Assembly (NCBI GenBank): GCA_902797495.1 | Contig: CADBTH010000013.1 | Location: forward strand, 1-12,400 | DNA length: 12,400 nucleotides | Origin: an uncultured Ruminococcus sp. | GTDB lineage: Bacteria; Bacillota; Clostridia; Oscillospirales; CAG-272 | Reading direction: 5' to 3' | Shown here: positions 7,623 to 12,400 of the stretch, piece after piece | Position numbering within the stretch: position 1 is the stretch's first letter | Layout of the letters: each line of letters starts with the position of its first letter | Notes under the pieces: generated by a model | Database searches by the model: none | Told to the model about the DNA's origin: nothing | Seen by the model: only the letters and a program-made list of their open reading frames with translations | Position numbers and translations under genes: made by a program

Positions 7623-8236
7623 TACAAACCCTCTTTTTCTTTTTTTATTTCCGCCGAGACGCGCTCGACAGCCTCGGGAAGTATCTTCCACTCCGCGAGT
7701 CTCATGACCCTTTTCTGAAGGGTCTCGGGCGTATCTGAATCGAGTACCTTCACCGCCTTCTGCGCGATGATGCGCCCTCCGTCCGGTATCTCGTTCACAA
7801 AATGGACGGTCGCGCCGGTAACCTTAACTCCTCTTGCGAGCGCCTCCTCATGGACTCTCAGGCCGTAGTACCCTTTTCCGCAGAAGGACGGGATGAGCGC
7901 CGGATGGACGTTTATTATCCTCTCGGGATAACGCTTTGTGAAACTTTCCGACAGTATAGTCATAAATCCCGCAAGGACGATCAGGTCGATCTTGTACTCT
8001 TCGAGAAGCTTTATTATCTTCTCTTCGACCGCCTGCTGCGTTCCGTATTCTTTTTTCGAGACCGTGATCCCGGGAACGCGCGACGCCTCCGCTCTCTTCA
8101 GAGCGTAAGCGTCGGGATTTGAGGAGATGACGAGCGATATTTTTCCGCTCGATATCTTTCCCGCACGCTCAGCGTCGAGGAGTGCCTGAAGATTCGTGCC
8201 GCCTCCCGAGACGAAGACCGCGATCCTTGTCAGCAT
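7622..8236 (-). CDS. purN: Phosphoribosylglycinamide formyltransferase (10-formyl-THF dependent)
   Basis: Formylates GAR to FGAR using 10-formyl-tetrahydrofolate, step 3. The 204-residue product has the phosphate-binding SGGGTNLQ (10-17), catalytic Asn109 and His111 in INVHPALIPSF (108-118), and Asp152 in PDGGRII (151-157), equivalent to Asn106, His108 and Asp144 of the E. coli enzyme. Length matches PurN (about 190-210). The start chosen is ATG at 8236-8234, with GGAAGG seven bases upstream. It overlaps the end of purM by seven bases, which implies coupled translation. The longer reading from an ATG at 8350 would add 38 Arg/Gly-rich residues antiparallel to nothing known and wholly inside purM, so it is rejected. 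No formate-dependent PurT is present in the window. Confidence 0.96.
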   Translation of the reverse strand: MLTRIAVFVSGGGTNLQALLDAERAGKISSGKISLVISSNPDAYALKRAEASRVPGITVSKKEYGTQQAVEEKIIKLLEEYKIDLIVLAGFMTILSESFTKRYPERIINVHPALIPSFCGKGYYGLRVHEEALARGVKVTGATVHFVNEIPDGGRIIAQKAVKVLDSDTPETLQKRVMRLAEWKILPEAVERVSAEIKKEKEGL

Positions 8237-9270
8237 ATCTCGACCTTCCTTTCGGAGCGGACGATCTTTCCGAGGACGTACGCGTCCTCCCCCGCGGCGC
8301 GAAGGATATCGAGCGCGGCGTCCGCCTCGTCCTTCGGGACGGTAACGCACATTCCGACGCCCATGTTGAACGTGTTGAACATATCGTGTTCGGAAATATT
8401 TCCGACCTTCGCGATAAGATCGAATATCGGAAGGACTCTCACGTCGCTCCGGTCGATCGTGACTCCCAGTCCGTCCGGTATCGAGCGCGGGATGTTCTCG
8501 TAGAAGCCGCCGCCGGTGATGTGGGATATGCCCTTTACGTCGACTTTTTCGAGAAGGGACAAGATCGGTTTTACGTATATTTTCGTCGGTGTCAGAAGAA
8601 CTTCTCCGAGAGTCTTTCCGCCGAGCTCGGGGTACTCCTTCTCAAGTCCGCCGTTTTCAACGTCGAAGACCTTTCTCACGAGGGAGAAGCCGTTCGAGTG
8701 GACTCCGGACGAGGGAAGAGCGATCATGACGTCGCCCTCCGCCATTCTGTTTTTATCTATTATCCTGTCGCGGTCTGCAACGCCTACCGCAAATCCGGCG
8801 AGGTCGTACTCGTCCTCCGGGTAGAAGCCGGGCATCTCCGCGGTCTCGCCGCCGACGAGCTCGGCGCCCGCCGCGACGCATCCGTCGCAGACTCCGGAAA
8901 CGATCGACGCAATCTTCTCGGGTACGTTCTTGCCGCAGGCGATATAGTCGAGGAAGAAGAGCGGCTTCGCGCCGCAGCAGATGACATCGTTCACGCACAT
9001 CGCTACGCAGTCGATCCCGACCGTGTCGTGGCGGTCGGTAAGGAACGCGATCTTCAGCTTCGTTCCGACTCCGTCCGTGCCGGAGACGAGAACGGGACGC
9101 TTTATCCCTTCGAGGTCGAGCGGAAAGAGTCCGCCGAATCCGCCGATATCGACGCCGCCCGAGGTGACGGTCCTTGCGATATGGCGCTTCATAAGTTCAA
9201 CGGCGCGGTAGCCCGCTGTGATGTCGACGCCTGACGACGCGTATGCGTCCGATCTTGATTCAGAATTCAT
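8230..9270 (-). CDS. purM: Phosphoribosylformylglycinamidine cyclo-ligase (AIR synthetase)
   Basis: ATP-dependent ring closure of FGAM to AIR, step 5. The 346 residues fit the family. Seen: GVDITAGYRAVELMK (14-28) near the N-terminus, the ATP-binding SGTDGVGTKLK (63-73), the GIDCVAMCVNDV stretch (85-96), GGETAEMPGFY (140-150), LPSSGVHSNGFSLVR and ITGGGFYENIPR further on, all diagnostic for PurM within the PurM/PurL/SelD superfamily. Start ATG has GGGAG seven bases upstream and follows purF by 15 bases; the stop overlaps purN. It acts on the product of PurL, encoded at the far end of the same operon, and makes the substrate of PurE. Confidence 0.98.
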   Translation of the reverse strand: MNSESRSDAYASSGVDITAGYRAVELMKRHIARTVTSGGVDIGGFGGLFPLDLEGIKRPVLVSGTDGVGTKLKIAFLTDRHDTVGIDCVAMCVNDVICCGAKPLFFLDYIACGKNVPEKIASIVSGVCDGCVAAGAELVGGETAEMPGFYPEDEYDLAGFAVGVADRDRIIDKNRMAEGDVMIALPSSGVHSNGFSLVRKVFDVENGGLEKEYPELGGKTLGEVLLTPTKIYVKPILSLLEKVDVKGISHITGGGFYENIPRSIPDGLGVTIDRSDVRVLPIFDLIAKVGNISEHDMFNTFNMGVGMCVTVPKDEADAALDILRAAGEDAYVLGKIVRSERKVEIC

Positions 9271-9285
9271 GTCGTGTCTCCCGTG

Positions 9286-10716
9286 TCATTCTTCTTCGTG
9301 TATCTTCTTTTCGAATCTTGATTTCTTTGTGTTGGAGGGGATCTCCGTCGGATATTCTCCGTCGAAGCACGCCGTGCAGTAGCCCTTGCCGTTGACGCCC
9401 GAGGCGATCTTCTTCAGGCTTTCGAGGCTGAGGTAACCGAGCGAGTCGACGTTGATTATCTTCTCGATCTCCGGTATCGTGTGACGGCAGGCGATGAGGT
9501 GCTCGCGCGAGTCGATGTCCGTGCCGTAGTAGCAGGGATTCATGAACGGCGGGCAGGTGACTCTCATATGTACTTCCTTCGCGCCCGCGTCGCGCAGCAG
9601 CTTTACGATCCTCGCGCTCGTCGTTCCGCGGACGATCGAGTCGTCTATGAGAACGACCCTCTTTCCCTTGACGACGCTCGAGATCGGGTTGAGCTTGATC
9701 CTGACGAGGTCCTCTCTCGCTCCCTGACCGGGCGCGATGAACGTTCTGCCTATATACTTGTTCTTTATAAAGCCTATCTCGTAAGGCAGTCCGGACTGCT
9801 TCGAGTAACCGACCGCGGCGTCAAGCCCCGAATCGGGAACGCCGATTACGATGTCCGCCTGGACGGGGTGCTCGAGCGCGAGGAACGCGCCGGCGCGGCT
9901 TCTCGCCTCGTGGACGTTGACTCCGTCGATCGACGAGTCGGGACGGGCGAAGTAGACGTACTCGAATATGCACATTCTATAAGGAGCCTTTCCGCAGTGC
10001 TCCGTGATACTGCGGACTCCGTTCTCGTCAAAAACGACGATCTCGCCCGCCTCTATATCGCGGACGTACTCCGCGCCGACCGAGTCCAGCGCGCAGCTCT
10101 CGGAAGCGACGACGTAAGCGCCGTCGGCGGTCTTACCGTAGCAGAGGGGACGGAAGCCGTTCTCGTCTCTTGCTGCGATCAGCTTCGTCGGGGACATGAC
10201 GACGAGGGAATAAGCTCCCTTGATCCTGTCCATCGCGCGGCATACCGCTTCCTCGATGCTCGGAGCGCGAAGTCTCTCTTCGGTGACGATGTACGAGATG
10301 ACCTCGGTGTCCGACGTGGTGTGGAAGATGGAACCCTTCAGCTCGAGCTCCGAGCGGAGCTCGTAAGAGTTGACGAGGTTTCCGTTGTGCGCAAGCGCCA
10401 TTCTGCCCTTTATGTGATTGACGACTATCGGCTGAGCGTTGTTGCGGTCGGACGAGCCGGTCGTGCCGTATCTGACGTGGCCGATCGCCATATTGCCCTG
10501 ACCGAGCTTTTCAAGTCTGTGCGCCGTGAAGACGTCGTTCACGAGTCCCGAGTCCTTGTAGGTCGAGAACGCGCCGTCGTCGTTCACGACGATGCCGCAG
10601 GATTCCTGGCCTCTGTGCTGGAGGGCGAAGAGTCCGTAGTACGCCATGTGCGCGACGTCGCACTTCTTATATTCGTATATCCCGAATACGCCGCATTCTT
10701 CTCTGATCTCTGACAT
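9286..10716 (-). CDS. purF: Amidophosphoribosyltransferase, iron-sulfur (Bacillus) type
   Basis: First and committed step: glutamine amide is used to turn PRPP into phosphoribosylamine. 476 residues. The N-terminal class II glutaminase domain starts MSEIREECGVFGI; the nucleophile is Cys8, so a seven-residue propeptide should be removed to expose it. Further glutaminase marks are HRGQES (34-39), RYGTTG (82-87) and HNGNLVN (110-116). The phosphoribosyltransferase domain has the PRPP loop VLIDDSIVRGTTS (355-367). Cys249, Cys395, Cys447 and Cys450 match the four [4Fe-4S] ligands of the B. subtilis enzyme (C...FEYVYFARPDS, NPCYYG, YCTACF), implying an oxygen-sensitive, Bacillus-type PurF. ATG with GGAGG five bases upstream, 15 bases after purC. 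End-product inhibition by purine nucleotides is known for the family. Confidence 0.98.
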   Translation of the reverse strand: MSEIREECGVFGIYEYKKCDVAHMAYYGLFALQHRGQESCGIVVNDDGAFSTYKDSGLVNDVFTAHRLEKLGQGNMAIGHVRYGTTGSSDRNNAQPIVVNHIKGRMALAHNGNLVNSYELRSELELKGSIFHTTSDTEVISYIVTEERLRAPSIEEAVCRAMDRIKGAYSLVVMSPTKLIAARDENGFRPLCYGKTADGAYVVASESCALDSVGAEYVRDIEAGEIVVFDENGVRSITEHCGKAPYRMCIFEYVYFARPDSSIDGVNVHEARSRAGAFLALEHPVQADIVIGVPDSGLDAAVGYSKQSGLPYEIGFIKNKYIGRTFIAPGQGAREDLVRIKLNPISSVVKGKRVVLIDDSIVRGTTSARIVKLLRDAGAKEVHMRVTCPPFMNPCYYGTDIDSREHLIACRHTIPEIEKIINVDSLGYLSLESLKKIASGVNGKGYCTACFDGEYPTEIPSNTKKSRFEKKIHEEE

Positions 10717-10731
10717 TGTTTCCTCCGTATC

Positions 10732-11445
10732 TCACTTGTCGCCGAACACGCGGCGCATCATTTCGTTGTAGGCGTCCTCGACTCCGCCCATATCGCGGCG
10801 GAAGCGGTCCTTGTCGAGCTTTTCATTCGTGTCGGCGTCCCAGAAGCGGCAGGTGTCCGGAGAGATCTCGTCCGCGAGAACTATCGTTCCGTCGGGAAGA
10901 CGTCCGAACTCGAGCTTGAAGTCTACGAGCTTTACGTTGAGCGTGAGGAAATATTCCTTCATCAGCGAGTTGATCTTAAAAGCCATGCTCTTTATCGTCT
11001 CGATCTCGTCCCACGTCGCTACTCCGAGAGCGACCGCGTGGTAGGAATTCATGAGCGGGTCGTGGAGCTCGTCGTTCTTGTAGGAGAACTCGATCGTCGG
11101 CTCTGCGAAAACGATCCCCTCTTCAACGCCGAATCTCTTGGCGAAAGAGCCGGCCGAAATATTTCTGATGATGACCTCGAGAGGTACTATGGCGACTCGT
11201 CTTACGAGCGTGTCTCTCGACGAGAGCTCTTCGACGAAATGAGTCTTGATCCCGTTCTTTTCGAGAAGCTGCATGATGCGGTTGGACATTCTGTTGTTGA
11301 TCTCGCCCTTGCCCGCGATCGTTCCCTTCTTGAGTCCGTCGAGCGCAGTCGCGTCGTCCTTGTAGGATACGATGACGTATCCCTCGTCTTCTGTCGCGAA
11401 AACTTTCTTTGCTTTTCCTTCGTAGAGCTGTTCTTTCTTTTCCAT
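10732..11445 (-). CDS. purC: Phosphoribosylaminoimidazole-succinocarboxamide synthase (SAICAR synthetase)
   Basis: ATP-dependent joining of CAIR and aspartate to SAICAR, step 7. The 237 residues are of standard bacterial length. Marks: LYEGKAKKVF (7-16) in the ATP-binding N-terminus, NRMSNRIM (51-58), IIRNISAGS (92-100), and the two family signatures LVDFKLEFG (173-181) and ADEISPDTCRFWD (191-203). The ATG is 21 bases after the purE stop; the purine-rich AGGAAGGA lies about ten bases before it, a little further than usual. From here downstream the coding is rich in GCG, GAC and CTC codons, in contrast to purE just upstream. The following enzyme, adenylosuccinate lyase (PurB), is not in the window. 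Confidence 0.98.
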   Translation of the reverse strand: MEKKEQLYEGKAKKVFATEDEGYVIVSYKDDATALDGLKKGTIAGKGEINNRMSNRIMQLLEKNGIKTHFVEELSSRDTLVRRVAIVPLEVIIRNISAGSFAKRFGVEEGIVFAEPTIEFSYKNDELHDPLMNSYHAVALGVATWDEIETIKSMAFKINSLMKEYFLTLNVKLVDFKLEFGRLPDGTIVLADEISPDTCRFWDADTNEKLDKDRFRRDMGGVEDAYNEMMRRVFGDK

Positions 11446-11466
11446 AGTTTTGCTGTCCTTCCTTTT

Positions 11467-11964
11467 TTATATTTCTTTTGCAGTTTCCTGCATTTTTGCG
11501 TCTGCTGCCAGATTTTTTCTGTGCTGTTCTTCCTTGAAGTCCGCGAACTTCTTTGCGAGTTCGTCATCGGAAACAGCAAGTATCTGTACCGCGAGGTAGC
11601 CTGCGTTGGCGGCGCAGTCGATGCCGACTGTTGCAACGGGGACTCCGGGCGGCATCATAACTGATGAGAGCAGGGAATCAACGCCTTCAAGCGCCTTTGC
11701 CTTCACAGGGAGCGCGATAACGGGCAGAGTGGTGTGTGCGGCAAGAGCACCAGCGAGGTGAGCTGCCATTCCGGCAGCACCGATAAGCACTCCGAAACCG
11801 TTCTCACGGGCTTTTTCGGAGAACTCCGCAGCCTCGGCGGGCGAGCGGTGTGCCGAGAAAACGTGCATTTCAAACGGAACGCCGAACTGTTTGAGTGCCT
11901 CAGCGGCTTTTCTTACAACGGGAAGATCGCTGTCACTTCCCATTATTATTGCGACTTTTTTCAT
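11467..11964 (-). CDS. purE: N5-carboxyaminoimidazole ribonucleotide mutase / AIR carboxylase (PurE)
   Basis: Forms CAIR in step 6. The 165-residue protein has the PurE core: GSDSDLP (9-15), SAHRSP (37-42), GAAGMAAHLAG (62-72), VDSLLS (95-100) and MPPGVPVATV (104-113). By general pattern it looks like class I (mutase, which needs PurK to make N5-CAIR), but no purK is in the operon, and clostridial PurE proteins without PurK are known, so the substrate (N5-CAIR, or AIR plus CO2) is open. First gene of the operon; ATG with AAAGGA eight bases upstream. Its codon use is unlike that of its neighbours: by hand count 13 of 32 alanine codons are GCA and only 5 are GCG, versus 2 GCA and 12 GCG among 21 in the first 223 codons of purF. 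The C-terminus (about 145-165) is a charged, probably helical extension. Confidence 0.97.
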   Translation of the reverse strand: MKKVAIIMGSDSDLPVVRKAAEALKQFGVPFEMHVFSAHRSPAEAAEFSEKARENGFGVLIGAAGMAAHLAGALAAHTTLPVIALPVKAKALEGVDSLLSSVMMPPGVPVATVGIDCAANAGYLAVQILAVSDDELAKKFADFKEEQHRKNLAADAKMQETAKEI

Positions 11965-12018
11965 TTCGTTTATCCTTTCGTGGAAAATGGACTATACCAT
12001 TTAAATATATAATACTAT

Positions 12019-12060
12019 ACAACATCTTGTCCGTCTTTTGCGGCGGAAACAAAATGTTGT
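12019..12060 (-). promoter_or_regulatory. Long imperfect hairpin in the purE leader
   Basis: The arms pair 12019-12025 with 12054-12060 (seven base pairs, ACAACAT/ATGTTGT), one mismatch, then 12027-12030 with 12049-12052, a two-base bulge, and 12031-12035 with 12042-12046, closing a six-base loop. That is about 16 pairs in 42 bases. It lies 54 bases before the purE start codon and downstream of the predicted transcription start. It is not followed by a T-run on either strand, so it does not look like a finished intrinsic terminator. It could be a leader structure, an mRNA-stabilising element or a protein-binding palindrome. I do not recognise it as a known riboswitch. Confidence 0.6.
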
Positions 12061-12062
12061 GT

Positions 12063-12100
12063 GTTTCTGACGACGGAATACCATGTCCTGAAGAAGAAAC
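12063..12100 (-). promoter_or_regulatory. Second inverted repeat at the very start of the purE leader
   Basis: GTTTCT (12063-12068) and AGAAAC (12095-12100) are perfect six-base arms around 26 bases. This element abuts the larger hairpin with two bases between them, and it begins within a few bases of the predicted transcription start near 12103. Together the two would make most of the 5' leader base-paired. Six base pairs around a long loop can arise by chance, so this is a weaker call. Confidence 0.3.
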
Positions 12101-12109
12101 TACACATTT

Positions 12110-12138
12110 ATTTTACAATATTTCGGGATTAAATTCAA
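12110..12138 (-). promoter_or_regulatory. Candidate sigma-A type promoter for the purine operon
   Basis: The minus strand reads TTGAAT (12138-12133), a 17-base spacer, then TAAAAT (12115-12110). These match TTGACA at four and TATAAT at five of six positions with ideal spacing. The start would lie near 12103, giving a leader of about 140 bases before purE. In such AT-rich DNA other near-matches exist, but this was the best-spaced one found on the minus strand by eye. Confidence 0.5.
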
Positions 12139-12311
12139 GCATTTTTGGAAAATAAAATCAACATTTTTTCAAATTTGCGTCCACAGGAAAACGGTGATAT
12201 TGCACAAGAGCGACCTGTTGAAAACTTGGTTGAAAGTTTTATTAAAGTTACAGTTAAGTGAAAATAAGTGCTAAATGCGCATAATTTACTTAAATATTAA
12301 GATAAAAGCGG

Positions 12312-12361
12312 TTACAAAGGTATTACAATTTAGTGACAAAATAAAGGGTAAACGTTTACAA
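12312..12361 (+). repeat. TTACAA-like direct repeats at 11-base intervals
   Basis: TTACAA begins at 12312 and 12323, TGACAA at 12334, and TTACAA again at 12356; all starts are multiples of 11 bases apart (the 12345 position is not conserved). Such one-turn phasing is typical of tandem half-sites for OmpR/PhoP-type response regulators; the B. subtilis PhoP box is made of TTAACA-like units with similar period. The last unit overlaps the palindrome at 12347-12361. The role is unproven and chance is possible in AT-rich sequence. Confidence 0.3.
12347..12361 (-). promoter_or_regulatory. LacI-family / cre-like operator palindrome
   Basis: The perfect 12-base palindrome GTAAACGTTTAC (12348-12359) has the central CG and flanking AA/TT arms of LacI/GalR-family operators. 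On the minus strand TTGTAAACGTTTACC fits the CcpA cre consensus WTGNAANCGNWNNCW at all but the last position, and the core also resembles the E. coli PurR site. It lies about 385 bases upstream of the purE start and 210 bases upstream of the best promoter candidate, so it may instead control a divergent gene to the right. Confidence 0.45.
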
Positions 12362-12400
12362 AATCGATGTTAAATTTTTCGTTGATATTAACTAAACACA

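Larger units (their letters stand above)
11965..12400. other. AT-rich intergenic region upstream of purE, no gene seen
   Basis: No convincing coding sequence in 436 bases on either strand; the short open frames lack ribosome sites and overlap structured DNA. By hand count 12241-12360 is about 26 percent G+C, far below the operon. The region holds a likely minus-strand promoter, two stem-loops in the predicted purE leader, a LacI-type palindrome and TTACAA-like phased repeats, listed separately. I looked for the purine, ZTP and ykkC/PRPP riboswitch cores on the minus strand and recognised none. The far right part may be the control region of a divergent gene beyond the window. Confidence 0.7.

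Noticed and set aside
8237..8350. Upstream extension of purN by 38 residues
   Set aside because: Arg/Gly-rich and inside purM; the ATG at 8236 has a strong GGAAGG and starts directly at the Rossmann fold.
8182..9234. Plus-strand open frame of 350 codons opposite purM and part of purN
   Set aside because: Same antisense bias effect; purM is certain on the other strand.
9481..10713. Plus-strand open frame of 410 codons opposite purF
   Set aside because: Complement shadow of purF; composition is Arg/Asp/Val-rich and no domain is recognisable.
12015..12107. 30-codon minus-strand open frame in the purE leader as a possible leader peptide
   Set aside because: No Shine-Dalgarno before its ATG, no run of regulatory codons, and it coincides with the stem-loops.
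11965..12110. Purine (guanine/adenine), ZTP or PRPP riboswitch in the purE leader
   Set aside because: The conserved core elements of these aptamers were not found on the minus strand; only unassigned stem-loops are present.
11895..12155. 86-codon plus-strand open frame crossing the purE start and leader
   Set aside because: Overlaps purE and the likely promoter, and no coding character beyond an open frame.
12221..12240. Seven-base-pair hairpin (AAAACTT/AAGTTTT) as a terminator
   Set aside because: A weak AT-only stem without a clear T-run or a gene ending near it; likely chance in AT-rich DNA.

Overview
The window holds one almost complete purine-biosynthesis operon, read on the minus strand from about 12.1 kb down to 0.1 kb. 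Transcription order is purE, purC, purF, purM, purN, a PurO-type IMP cyclohydrolase, a stand-alone AICAR formyltransferase, a small formate/nitrite-family (FNT) channel, purD and purL. Neighbouring genes are separated by 25 bases at most, or overlap, and most starts have a good Shine-Dalgarno sequence, so a single transcript with translational coupling is likely.

The organism is probably an anaerobic, fairly GC-rich member of the Clostridia (inference). The support is the purECFMN...DL order typical of Firmicutes, the long single-chain PurL with fused PurS-like, synthetase and glutaminase parts, and a PurF that keeps the four cysteines of the Bacillus-type iron-sulfur cluster. The operon covers nine of the ten steps from PRPP to IMP: PurF, PurD, PurN, PurL, PurM, PurE, PurC, AICAR formyltransferase and IMP cyclohydrolase. 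PurB is absent from the window, and so are PurK, PurA and the GMP-branch genes.

The main departure from the textbook cluster lies where purH normally sits. The bifunctional gene is replaced by an archaeal-type cyclohydrolase (6906-7622) and a separate transformylase (5708-6892). The FNT channel (5056-5682) follows directly. Formate is the one-carbon precursor of the 10-formyl-tetrahydrofolate used by PurN and the transformylase, so the channel probably links formate uptake or balance to purine synthesis.

Layout: 1-39 is the possible tail of a convergent plus-strand gene; 59-94 is a strong hairpin terminator shared by both transcripts; 97-11964 is the operon; 11965-12400 is an AT-rich, apparently gene-free leader and upstream region. 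That last region contains a good minus-strand promoter, two stem-loops in the predicted purE leader, a palindrome resembling a LacI-family or cre operator, and TTACAA-like repeats with 11-base phasing. purE differs clearly from the rest of the operon in codon use, so it and the upstream region may have a separate history. No mobile elements, CRISPR arrays, tRNA or rRNA genes were seen. Most of the window is ordinary housekeeping metabolism; the unusual parts are the FNT insertion, the split purH function and the upstream regulatory region.
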